DNA from: Paenibacillus odorifer
Lineage (GTDB): Bacteria; Bacillota; Bacilli; Paenibacillales; Paenibacillaceae
Assembly (NCBI RefSeq): GCF_000758725.1
Contig: NZ_CP009428.1
Span: 5,084,001 to 5,148,000, forward strand
Length of the DNA: 64,000 bases
Direction: 5' to 3'
This document shows positions 25,001-33,650 of the stretch, piece after piece. Position 1 is the first letter of the stretch; each line of letters begins with the position of its first letter. Under the pieces are notes generated by a model that worked only from the letters and a program-made list of their open reading frames with translations, had not been told where the DNA came from and did not search any database. The translations under genes were made by a program, and so were the position numbers.

Positions 25001-25777
25001 TCATTTATTAAACGTTCTTTCATAGTCTTCAAAACGAATCTTCCTGATCTGCTTACGATCCGCTGTTCTTACAATGATTCCTTCTGATTTACCAGCCAAT
25101 TCAATCCCTACCTGAGTTTCTTCGAAGTTTTTTAAATATAAATACGTACTCTCTAAAGTAGTCGGGAAATCAGTGCCTTTTGTTGTTTCCAGAAGAGGTG
25201 CGACTTGCAAATCTAAGGTCTCAACTAATCTCTTTTTCTCAACTTCATCGTAAAAAGGTTGATTCCCGTGATCGCGCCATTCTGCAATCTTCTCCTGTGG
25301 TAATTCAAAAAGCTTATCTAATTCATCCTTATCTAAGGAGAACACATCAAACACACGATAGTTTTGAGTTTTTCTGTCTGAGTAGTTCTTAGATGCCTTA
25401 GTTTTTCCTCCATAAGATTCTTGATAAATTACAGTCAGTGCCCAGTCTCCTCTTGGAAAAATATCTGCAACATTTTTTTCTGCTAATGGCTTCAGAAATT
25501 CCGCAATATTCCCATACGGATTACCGACTCTATCTCCTTTTGCATATAACAACTCTTCTCTAGAGCCAATCAAATAATCAATTTCGTTATACTGATTCTT
25601 GAAAAGTATGATTCTTGAATTCTCTCCATCTACTTTTTCATAAACATATACATCGCTTGAGTCATCAAAACCTTTTGACTCAGATAATACATCATTTAAA
25701 CGACCACGCTCACCTAACTGATGATATGTAAGAATACTTGGATATTTTGTTAAAGAGTTAATTTTCTTTAATTCCAT
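25001..25777 (-). CDS. ATP-dependent RNA ligase (Rnl2-like)
   Basis: The 258-residue protein has nucleotidyltransferase motifs: motif I EKVDGEN with the AMP-accepting K48, motif IIIa-like RVFDVF, motif IV EGIIVRT and motif V KIRFEDYERT. Size and motif V suit small RNA ligases of the T4 Rnl2 type, which seal nicks with 5'-phosphate and 3'-OH. Located 44 nt upstream of the Thg1-like gene on the same strand, it is the probable first core gene of an RNA-repair operon. GAAAGGGA is the ribosome site. Confidence 0.85.
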   Translation of the reverse strand: MELKKINSLTKYPSILTYHQLGERGRLNDVLSESKGFDDSSDVYVYEKVDGENSRIILFKNQYNEIDYLIGSREELLYAKGDRVGNPYGNIAEFLKPLAEKNVADIFPRGDWALTVIYQESYGGKTKASKNYSDRKTQNYRVFDVFSLDKDELDKLFELPQEKIAEWRDHGNQPFYDEVEKKRLVETLDLQVAPLLETTKGTDFPTTLESTYLYLKNFEETQVGIELAGKSEGIIVRTADRKQIRKIRFEDYERTFNK

Positions 25778-25884
25778 GTTCGAATTTCCCTTTCTATATA
25801 AAAGTATTATTTTATAATATTATCTATTTTTTTGTGCAACCTTATCTCATATTCATCATTATCTTTTCTCTTACCCACAACTGA

Positions 25885-26085
25885 TTAAATATAGTCTTTA
25901 TACTCTTCGGTAGCATAAGATTTAAAAATTGCCCAATGCTCATTTTCTGGATAATGAGAATATCCTATTTCAAAATACCATCAAACATCGGTATCCTTAA
26001 TGCTTTTAACAAATTGAATGATATCCCATGCACATGGACAGTTATCAATAAACTGCTCTTTGGTTTTTAGTACTTCTCTTCTCAT
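25885..26085 (-). pseudogene. Small gene with internal stop
   Basis: From the ATG at 26085 (AAAGAGG upstream) the frame reads MRREVLKTKEQFIDNCPCAW, DIIQFVKSIKDTDV, a TGA stop, then WYFEIGYSHYPENEHWAIFK and ends at TAA. It is a single nonsense codon in a 66-codon frame. Unknown family. The rest of 25778-26295 holds only fragments. Confidence 0.5.
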
Positions 26086-26295
26086 CAAGAATTCCTCTTT
26101 ACTTATGAATTCGTTGTTATACAACCATTTAGATTCAAATTTCAATGCAAATACTTACATGTATAGCTAATATCTCGACTAACATATTTAAATTCCTGTA
26201 ATGCAGGCTTAAGATATTCTATATACAAGGAATGCTGCACATGAAATGTAGTTTTCATGTTGCTCTTAGATTCAATTAGCATCAAACCTAACTCG

Positions 26296-26382
26296 CTAAA
26301 TCGTAAAGAAAATCAAATTAAGAACAAGCATAACTAGAGAACCAACACCTAAAGAAAAAGAGAATATAAATCGGCTATCCAT
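26296..26382 (-). CDS. Possible 28-residue membrane peptide
   Basis: MDSRFIFSFSLGVGSLVMLV plus LNLIFFTI is almost entirely hydrophobic. AAAGGAGAG precedes the ATG at 26382. It could be a small phage-type membrane peptide or toxin-like peptide. The evidence is limited to the ribosome site and composition. Confidence 0.4.
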   Translation of the reverse strand: MDSRFIFSFSLGVGSLVMLVLNLIFFTI

Positions 26383-26416
26383 AGGATCTCTCCTTTATAC
26401 TCTTACTCTTATGTAA

Positions 26417-26779
26417 TTAGTTACCAGAATACACATTCTTAGTAATTGGATAATAATAAATCTCAATATCTTCGTTGATGAAGCCTCTTCGCTGCGCAGC
26501 TAAAAGCGTTTCATACATATTCATACGCCCAACAGGATTATCGGTGTGCATATAGATCTTATCTACTTTCAAACCACGTTCACAGAAATACTTAACTAGG
26601 TCATACCCATTAGGAAGTTCTTTCCCTTGCGCATCTTCACCTAAATCATGATCTAAAGTCAAAATATGCACCCTTTGAGTTTCAAGTATACTAATTGCCT
26701 CTTTATATGTACGTGCTACAACAAAACCCTCTGGGCAATCTCGTAGATCATCTACATAAAGATTTATTATCTGAGCCAT
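26417..26779 (-). CDS. cREC (cyclic-phosphate-processing receiver-like) protein
   Basis: The 120 residues have a receiver-like fold without being a usual response regulator: LYVDDLRDCPEGF at the N-terminus (acidic pocket D10-D11), ILTLDHDLGED in the middle and NGYDLVKYF. From memory this is the pattern of the cREC family, proposed to process cyclic phosphates in RNA-repair systems. It has a good ribosome site (AAAGGAG) and lies about 640 nt upstream of the RNA ligase gene on the same strand. Context and motif agree; the activity is inferred. Confidence 0.7.
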   Translation of the reverse strand: MAQIINLYVDDLRDCPEGFVVARTYKEAISILETQRVHILTLDHDLGEDAQGKELPNGYDLVKYFCERGLKVDKIYMHTDNPVGRMNMYETLLAAQRRGFINEDIEIYYYPITKNVYSGN

Positions 26780-26849
26780 TCGATTCTCCTTTCGCTTAAA
26801 ACTTGCATTTTATTGCCCTAATCGACACTCTATTTTCAACAAAAAAGCT

Positions 26850-27495
26850 TCATCTGTTCTTATTCAAGCTAAGTATCATCTCTTTGTATTGCAATTCATA
26901 ATCAGGAAACTTGTGAATGATTTCAATTTTGAATGAATTCTTCTGAAGTACTAATCGATGGATCTCTCCACCAATACCCACCTTCTCGTCAAGTAAGTCA
27001 TCTTCGGCTTTCTGTAATTCCATCAATTTAATAAATGCATCGTCAATTCCATGTTCCTCCATAGCGGCATATACGTCAAAATGTCCAAAAGGTTGTGGTT
27101 TATATACAGCACCATATTCATATTCTTCCAGATTGAAATTTGTGGCGCTTTTATAGGTGAACCCCCTAAAAGCCTGAGACTCTTCCGAATAGCCAAATTG
27201 ATAGATGGTTGAATTTCCAAATTCCGAGTATTCAGCATTCAATTCTTGTAAACACATTTGAGTTATATCGTTTCAAATAGTCAATGTCTTTTGCTACCAC
27301 ATTTTTTTGAATTCTTGTGTACCACTTCAATATTAAATCTAGGTTACCTGTTCCACACATTACTCCTCGCAGATGTGGCAGAGGAAAAATTTTAGAGGCA
27401 TATTTATAAGGCTTTCTATCATACATGGAGAGAGATAGCGTATCCATAGCGATATACACAAAATCTTCAGTAAAAAATGCATCCATTGCCGTCAT
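26850..27495 (-). pseudogene. Ntn-hydrolase/proteasome-like protein gene, frameshifted
   Basis: Two overlapping frames form one protein. The first (27495 to about 27232) reads MTAMDAFFTEDFVYIAMDTL with KIFPLPHLRGVMCGTGNLDL; the second (27257-26850) reads LQELNAEYSEFGNSTIYQFG to the end. They join around 27240, where a small insertion or deletion shifts the frame. The N-terminal strands and GTG/NLD pattern recall proteasome-type (Ntn) hydrolases, but catalytic residues cannot be assigned. The damage is limited to one site, so it may be recent or a sequencing error. Confidence 0.6.
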
Positions 27496-27527
27496 TCGCA
27501 AATCCCCCACTATTCGTTTATATATGC

Positions 27528-27840
27528 CTAAATCACATGCACTCCAATAAGCTGATATAAGGAGTAATCGTTTAGTTCAACTTCGTGTATAAGAACGCTT
27601 GTTACTCATTCACATATTTCGTCAATATTAAATTCGTTTTCGCTTACAAGGGTAATATCCTTCTCTACGGTCTCACCCTGTCCTATATGTATTTCATAGA
27701 TACTTTATAAATATCATCGTCGCGATACTTGTTCTTTAAGTCAATGGGTAGATCCAATGAGTAATCTTTTCAGTATCATCAAGAGAATGATAGTAGACAA
27801 CATAATCCATTAAAATTATTGAAATCTCATAAAATGCCAT
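27528..27840 (-). pseudogene. Decayed gene of unknown family
   Basis: From the ATG at 27840 the sequence reads MAFYEISIILMDYVVYYHSL and DDTEKITHWIYPLT, then continues in other frames (LKNKYRDDDIYKVSMKYI; EKDITLVSENEFNIDEICE). Several stops and shifts are present. It fills most of the gap between the DUF2971 gene and the Ntn-like gene. Confidence 0.45.
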
Positions 27841-27870
27841 TTGATTAAAATTATTCAAATCAATTCATTA

Positions 27871-28740
27871 TCATCTATAAGTAGAGGAGGAAGAATGAAC
27901 AATCAACCTATACTCATTATAGCCACATTTAATCAAGAATTTTTTCAAGTCACCATCATTAAGTTTTGAGTTTGATCCGATATATATAGATTTAATAATT
28001 TCTTCCTTGAGTTTTGAAAAATTTACTGTAAAGTAAGAAATTATCTTTTCTCTATCGTTTCTAAACTGCAAATCACTAATCGTGACTTTTTTGTTCCAGT
28101 CGTCTCCATTTCTATATGGGTCATATGAATATATCAGCCGAACTTCTCTTTCTTCTCTAAATGCCGGATTTTTGCAACCTATTGACTCACTCAAAATATT
28201 CTCCAGTAAAATCATGGCAGCTTCAGCCATATGTTTCATCCGTTTAAATTGTATTGTATCGGGATCATCTAAACCATTTTTTTTGAGTATATCGATTAAT
28301 AATGATTTTTGCTCGTCTACAGAATAACTAACTTCCTTAAGCTTCAGATTAGAATTCTCAATTAACTTGTTTAGATCAAATCCTATTGAAACTCCTCTAG
28401 AATCATCTGCATATGAGCGCCATTGACTTAATACGTCTCCCTCTTTCGAAAAACAAGCAATATAAGGATGTTCATCCTCCATACCCTTGTAAAAATTTTC
28501 AAATATTTGATCACACACTTCAATATAAAAATATCTGTATTTTTCTCTAATCTCGTCGTTATCAATTTGATTAATATACTCATTCATTACTTCCGGCAGG
28601 ATATTTAAAAGCCACTTATATTCTTGTGTGTCATTCATTTTGTATGGGTTAGACAATCGAATTGTTGAAGTTTCCATTATCTTCACAAATGTATCAACAG
28701 AACAATAATGATAATATAATTCATTTTTTACTGGCGTCAT
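27871..28740 (-). CDS. DUF2971-family protein
   Basis: The protein is about 289 residues (start 28740, GAGGGG upstream; a GTG start 12 codons earlier lacks a ribosome site). It carries the DUF2971 hallmarks: YHYCSVDTFVKIMET, RLSNPYKMNDTQEY, ACFSKEGDVLSQWRSYAD with GVSIGFD, and FREEREVRLIY. DUF2971 proteins are frequent in mobile islands and near defence genes, and their biochemical function is not settled. It is intact among several broken neighbours. Confidence 0.8.
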   Translation of the reverse strand: MTPVKNELYYHYCSVDTFVKIMETSTIRLSNPYKMNDTQEYKWLLNILPEVMNEYINQIDNDEIREKYRYFYIEVCDQIFENFYKGMEDEHPYIACFSKEGDVLSQWRSYADDSRGVSIGFDLNKLIENSNLKLKEVSYSVDEQKSLLIDILKKNGLDDPDTIQFKRMKHMAEAAMILLENILSESIGCKNPAFREEREVRLIYSYDPYRNGDDWNKKVTISDLQFRNDREKIISYFTVNFSKLKEEIIKSIYIGSNSKLNDGDLKKFLIKCGYNEYRLIVHSSSSTYR

Positions 28741-28805
28741 TAATCGATACCCCTCTATGTTTGTACTGTATTTCACAATAATAGGAAACAGTCATTTGAT
28801 TTGCA

Positions 28806-29039
28806 TTAATAAGTATCAAACCATGCATTAGCTGCATCCTCAGCATCTACAAATCTATAAAATATCTTTTCTTCACTTCTTGAGTCATATATAACACCAT
28901 CTTTATTTGTCACTTCAAACCAATGGAAATCTTCCGATTCGGAGGGCAGGTGAATTTGTACTAGTATTCCCCTGTTCGTTTCTGCTACATGAATTGCCAC
29001 TTCTCCATTTAGCCAAGCTGCTTCTTTAAATATCAACAT
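28806..29039 (-). CDS. Small unknown protein
   Basis: The 77 residues form probable beta strands (VAIHVAETNRGILVQIHL, DFHWFEVTNKDGVIYDS) and a C-terminal helix. There is no signal peptide or motif. GAGGAGAC precedes the ATG, so translation is likely. It is the first gene upstream of the DUF2971 gene, 65 nt away on the same strand. Confidence 0.55.
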   Translation of the reverse strand: MLIFKEAAWLNGEVAIHVAETNRGILVQIHLPSESEDFHWFEVTNKDGVIYDSRSEEKIFYRFVDAEDAANAWFDTY

Positions 29040-29132
29040 TAATATCGTCTCCTCATATAATAGTTATTTGATAAAGTATCGTAGACTTAGAAACAAAGTT
29101 ACATTCCCAAACTTGTACGTACCAATAATATA

Positions 29133-29375
29133 TTAATGCTCCTTAAGAAGGGCATAAGCTTTTTCAAATAAAATAGCTTCTTCCTGTTCTTCAGCAAAAG
29201 GAATCATAACTTTCTTCAAAACTCCAAATTCACCAAATAATATGTCTTCAGAACATCCGTTCTTATAAATATCCAAAAGATACTCTAGGATTATTTTACC
29301 ATAATAAATAGTGCGATAGTATGAATTTCCCAAGTTTAGAGATAGATCGAAAAACACAAAAAAGCTAATCCACAA
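29133..29375 (-). CDS. Small helical protein, N-terminus uncertain
   Basis: The frame is open for up to 80 codons, and its upstream end lies within a hairpin (29360-29392), so the true start is unclear or lost. The sequence NSYYRTIYYGKIILEYLLDI and FAEEQEEAILFEKAYALL is helical. It may be a 5'-truncated gene. Unknown family. Confidence 0.35.
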   Translation of the reverse strand: MWISFFVFFDLSLNLGNSYYRTIYYGKIILEYLLDIYKNGCSEDILFGEFGVLKKVMIPFAEEQEEAILFEKAYALLKEH

Positions 29376-29392
29376 TATCTGGATTAACTTTT
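29360..29392. terminator. Bidirectional hairpin
   Basis: AAAAGCTAATCCA pairs with TGGATTAACTTTT with A and T runs on either side. It separates the integrase gene from the small-gene run. Confidence 0.65.
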
Positions 29393-29524
29393 TTAGAAGT
29401 ATGATTTTGATATTTTTTCACTATTTCTTCTGCTAATAAATTAGGAATGAACTTCGCCTGTCATTATGCCCCCTAGATAACTCAGTTAACTGGAAGGATA
29501 GCAATCAGATGATTCATTTACTTC

Positions 29525-30491
29525 TCATTGCTTAAACAATAACCATCTCTTCAATTCACAATTTTTTAATCTTTTAGTTTCAGGCAACAACTTATGAATA
29601 GGACTAGCTAAACCATGCTCTTTTTTCAAATCATTGTTGGTCAGTGCTACGTAACGTTTGGTCATAGAGAGGTCTGAATGACCAAGTGTCTTCTGTAATA
29701 TAAGTGCATTAGCGCCATTCCTAATATACTCCAGAGCGAAGGTGTGCCTTAGATCATATGGACGTATATACACCCCCAGCTCCTTGCTGTAGCGCTCCAT
29801 TCTGTCCCCCCACGTGTGACGATTCAGCGCTTTGCCCTCAAGTGTGCAGAAGATTGGAGCGTCCACACTCCAAGATCAGCTCTAACATGGATCAGTTGCT
29901 GGATAGCCTTGATGGTTGGCATGGAGATTGGCAATGTTCTGGTGACTCTTGTTTTTGCTTTCTCAGATGTAATGTAGATTTCTTGAGAATGAGCGTTAAA
30001 GTCTGGAATGATCAGCGATAAGCTTCTTTAGGTCTGATACCTGTGTCTAAGGTTAAAAGAATCAACGCATAGTCTCGTAATCCCACAAAAGTATCCCTGT
30101 TAGGAAGGGACAACAACTTTATTAGCACCTCCTGATCTAAATTCACAACACGCCCTTCGTCCTTACGCTTCTTGAGCGATTTCACAGGATTAGAGTCGAT
30201 CAGTTCTTGTTCAACACACCAATTCAGAAAAGTCCGCAGATAGACTAGACGATTGTTGTAAGTACATGGCTTAATACCTTCTTGTCCAAGATATTCAAAC
30301 AGATTATTTTTTAGATTTTCTACTGTCTCGAATGAGTCGCTGTACCTTTTGAGGAAAAGCTTCACATGTTGCTCATAATCCTTTTGCGTCTGTTCACTTA
30401 CTCCCTCTGCCTTCTTCCAAAATAGAAACTGCTTTAACTCCTCTTTCCAATCCACTACCTTATTCTTTTTAATTTTTGTAACTCTAACCAT
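29525..30491 (-). pseudogene. Tyrosine integrase of the resident element, two frameshifts
   Basis: The start at 30491 follows GGAGAGGAG. The N-terminal SAM-like domain and LTLDTGIRPKEA (first catalytic Arg) lie in one frame up to about 30012. A middle part in a second frame reads IPDFNAHSQEIYITSEKAKT. The C-terminal part (29866-29525) reads RPYDLRHTFALEYIRNG, LGHSDLSMTKRYVAL with the remaining catalytic R-H, H and Y. All catalytic residues are present, but two frame changes (near 30010 and 29870) break the gene. It points away from the tRNA-Leu 3' end, the usual place for the enzyme that used this att site. Confidence 0.85.
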
Positions 30492-30668
30492 AATAAAAAC
30501 TCCTCTCCAGAACTTGTGATTAGACAAGCACTGAAAAGGAGTATTATCGTCAGGGTTCTGTGTGTTGGAAAGTGATTCCTAGACACACAGAACCTTTAGC
30601 TTTTGACGGAAGCATTACTTGATGGCAATAAACAAAAAAACCTTGATTTCTCAAGGTTTTCACTGTGA
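30492..30668 (-). repeat. Integrase-leader/attachment-arm repeat, copy 2
   Basis: This is the partner of 2990-3165. It contains an inverted repeat TTCTGTGTG/CACACAGAA (30561-30591) and the AAACCTTGA/TCAAGGTTT hairpin next to the tRNA. It lies between the integrase start and the tRNA, where attP arm sites are expected. Confidence 0.75.
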
Positions 30669-30754
30669 TGCCGAGGACGGGGGTCGAACCCGTACGGTAC
30701 TCACGTACCGCAGGATTTTAAGTCCTGTGCGTCTGCCTGTTCCGCCACCCCGGC
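30669..30754 (-). tRNA. tRNA-Leu (anticodon UAA)
   Basis: The 86-nt class II tRNA has acceptor GCCGGGG/CCTCGGC with discriminator A, D arm GCGGAACAGGCAGACGC, anticodon loop CTTAAAA (UAA), a long variable arm (TGCGGTACGTGAGTACCGTA) and T loop TTCGACC. CCA is not encoded. This is the intact attachment gene of the whole accessory stack. Confidence 0.95.
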
Positions 30755-30867
30755 ATATTAAGTGTTGAAGCTTCATACGTTGTTCACATATAACGCGACA
30801 AGAAATATAATATCATGAATATCGATAACGCGCAATCCTTTTTCGAAAAAAATTTATTTACAATAAA

Positions 30868-30903
30868 AATAACCCGTTCAGCCTAAACCGACACGGGTTA
30901 TTA
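30868..30903. terminator. Terminator of the WGxxGxxG gene
   Basis: AATAACCCG pairs with CGGGTTATT just after the stop at 30914. A-rich sequence on the far side gives the T run on the minus strand. Confidence 0.75.
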
Positions 30904-30913
30904 TAGACGGGGA

Positions 30914-31390
30914 TTATCTACGCTCGTCACTTCTGCTTCTCATTCCGGCAAGACCCAAAAGTCCAAGCAGACCGAGCCAGCCCCAGTTAGATCCTTTGTT
31001 AGTCGCAGCATTCGTTGTTGTACTAGTTGCACGGTATTTGCCGGTCTGTGTAGTGTTGGTTGCCGGGTTAACAGTGCTGTTGGTTCTGTAGTTATTGCGG
31101 GTGTCATTGTAGTTATTGGTGTTGTAGTTGTTAGGTCTGTAATTATCATCGATGCGGATCTTATCTTTCATAATGCTCTCATGCTGATTCATTGTTCCCG
31201 TGGTGCCATTCATTAGATTACCTTCCGTATTCATCATCCGAGTGTGTTCCGCAGTGCCATCCATTCCGGTATTCGCGGCTGGGATACCGCCCAATGCTGC
31301 TGATCCAACGGCATTTGATGCATAGCTAGCTCCCATTAGACTCATTGACAGTACAGTACCGCATGCAAGGCTTGTTATCAGCTTGTTCAC
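30914..31390 (-). CDS. Secreted WGxxGxxG-type protein
   Basis: The start is probably the GTG at 31390 (GGGAGGC upstream), giving 158 residues. It has a signal peptide (NKLITSLACGTVLSMSLMG), an Asn/Thr-rich low-complexity middle (YRPNNYNTNNYNDTRNNY), and a C-terminal WGWLGLLGLLGLAG hydrophobic tail followed by Arg residues, a sorting-signal-like ending of the WGxxGxxG type. It is probably exported and then held or processed at the membrane. The role is unknown. Confidence 0.75.
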   Translation of the reverse strand: MNKLITSLACGTVLSMSLMGASYASNAVGSAALGGIPAANTGMDGTAEHTRMMNTEGNLMNGTTGTMNQHESIMKDKIRIDDNYRPNNYNTNNYNDTRNNYRTNSTVNPATNTTQTGKYRATSTTTNAATNKGSNWGWLGLLGLLGLAGMRSRSDERR

Positions 31391-31465
31391 AGTGTTATGC
31401 CTCCCTTTAAGGTTAGTTATCACTGATAATTTCCCCTTGGACGGCACTGTCTATGCATGATGATT

Positions 31466-32152
31466 TTACTCTTTTACTACATTAACTGTCTTGGTCACAG
31501 CATCATAAGTAACCTTTGCTCCAAGTGCCTCAGCCAGCGCACGTATGGGCACATAGGTTATTCCGGTATCGAGAACGCCATCGGTAAGCTTACGGCCGTT
31601 TAGGTTAATGGTCACTGTAACGTCTTTGTTCACCTGATCATCCCCTCCGGTAATCTTTTTTAAAGCCTCTTTGGCTTGGTCCGTCGTTGGACGTTTACCT
31701 GCCCGAAGTTGATCTATAGTTAAACCGAAAGTCATTTGCAGATGTGAATAATCTTTAAAAGAGGTCCAGTCCCCGCCCCATTCTAATCCAAGCCGCTTAG
31801 CCTCCTGTACAACCTCTTGCCAATCCGCAGTCTTATCTTTATCACCATCACGATTGATATCCCAAGAAAGGCTAGTGCCATTCGGCAGCAAAAGCGCAAA
31901 ATCAAACGCAAGACCATAATTATGATAGCTGGTACCGCCTTTAGCGTTGGTAACTATCGGCCCCGGTTTGCTTCTACCCTGCGCATACAAAGCATTTTGC
32001 TCAGCGATGGTCCGTAGACCCTGAGTAATAACGATAGGGACTCCTCTCGCATGGCTTTGCTGAATCAAAACATTCGCACCTGCCGCCAAGACAGGATGAA
32101 GCCCGACCAGACGCGCCGCGGATTTTCCCCTCAATTGCTCCAAAGTCAGCAT
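31466..32152 (-). CDS. M15-family peptidoglycan peptidase with copper-amine-oxidase-N-like tail
   Basis: The 228-residue enzyme has the L-Ala-D-Glu/D-Ala-D-Ala-type M15 zinc core: GLRTIAEQNALYAQGRS, SYHNYGLAFD with H and D ligands, and YSHLQM with the last H. Residues 175-228 form the stalk domain common in Paenibacillus wall proteins (INGRKL-type start, YVPIRALAEALGAKVTYD). No signal peptide is present, as in phage endolysins, so export may need a holin or lysis. A dead relative is at 8852-9454. Confidence 0.85.
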   Translation of the reverse strand: MLTLEQLRGKSAARLVGLHPVLAAGANVLIQQSHARGVPIVITQGLRTIAEQNALYAQGRSKPGPIVTNAKGGTSYHNYGLAFDFALLLPNGTSLSWDINRDGDKDKTADWQEVVQEAKRLGLEWGGDWTSFKDYSHLQMTFGLTIDQLRAGKRPTTDQAKEALKKITGGDDQVNKDVTVTINLNGRKLTDGVLDTGITYVPIRALAEALGAKVTYDAVTKTVNVVKE

Positions 32153-32268
32153 AGAATCACCCCTTTGGTATATTCAATGATGCCGCTGTCCTATTTGCCT
32201 GTACCCCTGTCCCCTTAGGATGATTTCCACAAAAAAGGACAACATATTTAACGAAAGGTGGGAGACAT

Positions 32269-32433
32269 ATGGATATTCATAGCGATAGCTATAAAGTTGC
32301 AGCCCTTAGTGAACAGGAAGAAGCACTGGAAATTATTCGGAATGCTGAAGCTTCCATTGCACATCTGACCGGTAACCCTACCGTTACCTTAATCGCTTAT
32401 GAGAAAAGCGAAGGCAACGGTTCTCAGCATTAA
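32269..32433 (+). CDS. Small protein of unknown function
   Basis: The 54 residues begin MDIHSDSYKVAALSEQEEAL and end in EGNGSQH. AGGTGGGAG precedes the ATG at 32269, the codon use is normal for the region, and the stop overlaps the end of the convergent YolD-like gene by 4 nt. No motif is seen. It is too short for most gene callers. Confidence 0.65.
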   Translation: MDIHSDSYKVAALSEQEEALEIIRNAEASIAHLTGNPTVTLIAYEKSEGNGSQH

Positions 32434-32765
32434 ACGATGTAGACCTCGACAATATCATCCACATCGATCCACTTCCATTCCTCCGCCCACTGCAGCTTAA
32501 ACTCACGCGAGTGGGTGTGAATGGAAGTCACAAAGCCACTTAACATCGTATTTTCAAAAGGATCAAACAGAACAACTATCACTCGTACATGACTCCGCAA
32601 CGACAAAGCCAGTGTACATTCGATCTCCTCCAGCTTTTGCTCATCCAGAATAGGCTTGATGCGGCGCAGCGTCTCCCGTTCATCTCTTATAATTCTTGTC
32701 TTATGCTCCGGCAGCATCATGCGGCTGCTTTCCCACAGCCCGTTTTTTTCCAGCTTTTTGCCCAT
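32430..32765 (-). CDS. YolD-like protein, SOS-controlled
   Basis: The 111-residue protein has the YolD-like pattern (MMLPEHKTRIIRDE, a helical middle, then a beta-rich domain ending WIDVDDIVEVYIV). YolD-like proteins are found beside Y-family translesion polymerases and are induced by DNA damage. Here no polymerase is adjacent. A near-perfect LexA box lies 40 bp upstream. A homologous gene killed by one stop codon is at 6940-7272. Confidence 0.85.
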   Translation of the reverse strand: MGKKLEKNGLWESSRMMLPEHKTRIIRDERETLRRIKPILDEQKLEEIECTLALSLRSHVRVIVVLFDPFENTMLSGFVTSIHTHSREFKLQWAEEWKWIDVDDIVEVYIV

Positions 32766-32804
32766 GGTAACCCCTCCCTTATAATATATCTATTCTTCTG
32801 AACA

Positions 32805-32818
32805 CGAACGTATGTTTG
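32805..32818. promoter_or_regulatory. LexA (SOS) box
   Basis: CGAACGTATGTTTG matches CGAACRNRYGTTCG at 13 of 14 positions, directly in the promoter region of the YolD-like gene. Confidence 0.8.
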
Positions 32819-32972
32819 TATTATATCCGCATCTTCGCATATTAATCAATAATCAGGAAAAAGATACCTTTTTGAAGGAGCGCTTTTTATCCAAAAGATG
32901 TATATCAATGTATATCCATGTAAGCGCAGCAAAAAGACGCTGACAGATAAACTGTGCAGCGCCTGATTTGAT

Positions 32973-33533
32973 TTATTCTTGAACAACATCTCCAGATACT
33001 GAGGTAGCTTCACCTTCGGAATCTATAAGTCCAGTTGCTTCTCTTGCCTCATTAAGCTTGGAGATACCGAACAACATCGCTATATCAGCTTTTTGATTCA
33101 ATTCATTAAATTGCTCAGCCGTAACATTTGCGGAATCTGCGCCCTGAGAAGCCTCTTTTTTTAAAGAATAAGCACTTTCAAAGGAAATTTTAGACTCTTC
33201 AAGCAACTTACGAATGTCTTCAGGCAGGCTGGAGGAAATTTTTACTTTCTCGGCTTGATTCGATAAATCAATTGCGGTACTCTGAAATTGCTTAATTTTC
33301 TTCTCCAACTGCTTGTCCGTGAGTTCTCCTGCTGAATAACCAGCAATGGCTTCGTTGAACTCCGCTAAAGAAGATTTTCCCGACTCTTCAAGTTTAGACA
33401 TTTCATTGTAGAAGTTTTGCACAGTCTCCTGCACTTCTTCTTCCGTGGCAGGTGCCGATGAAGTTGAATTATTGCTGCAGGCGCTAAGGATGACAGTCAT
33501 CATCAGCATTCCTATTAGTAAAGCTTTTTTCAT
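32973..33533 (-). CDS. Small lipoprotein of unknown function
   Basis: The 186 residues start with a lipoprotein signal (MKKALLIGMLMMTVILSACS, lipobox LSAC), so the mature protein is anchored to the outer face of the membrane. The remainder is a Ser/Glu-rich helical bundle (FYNEMSKLEESGKSSLAEF). There is no catalytic motif. GGAGGG supports the start. It is divergently oriented to the zinc-ribbon gene that follows. Confidence 0.8.
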   Translation of the reverse strand: MKKALLIGMLMMTVILSACSNNSTSSAPATEEEVQETVQNFYNEMSKLEESGKSSLAEFNEAIAGYSAGELTDKQLEKKIKQFQSTAIDLSNQAEKVKISSSLPEDIRKLLEESKISFESAYSLKKEASQGADSANVTAEQFNELNQKADIAMLFGISKLNEAREATGLIDSEGEATSVSGDVVQE

Positions 33534-33650
33534 TATTTATCCCTCCACTTAACAGGATAATGTCGGTTTGTGTAAAGCGCAAATGAAATATATGTAAAAT
33601 GACTGTTATGTTATAATTATTTTAATTGTGATCAGAAAAGGAGGGTATTT

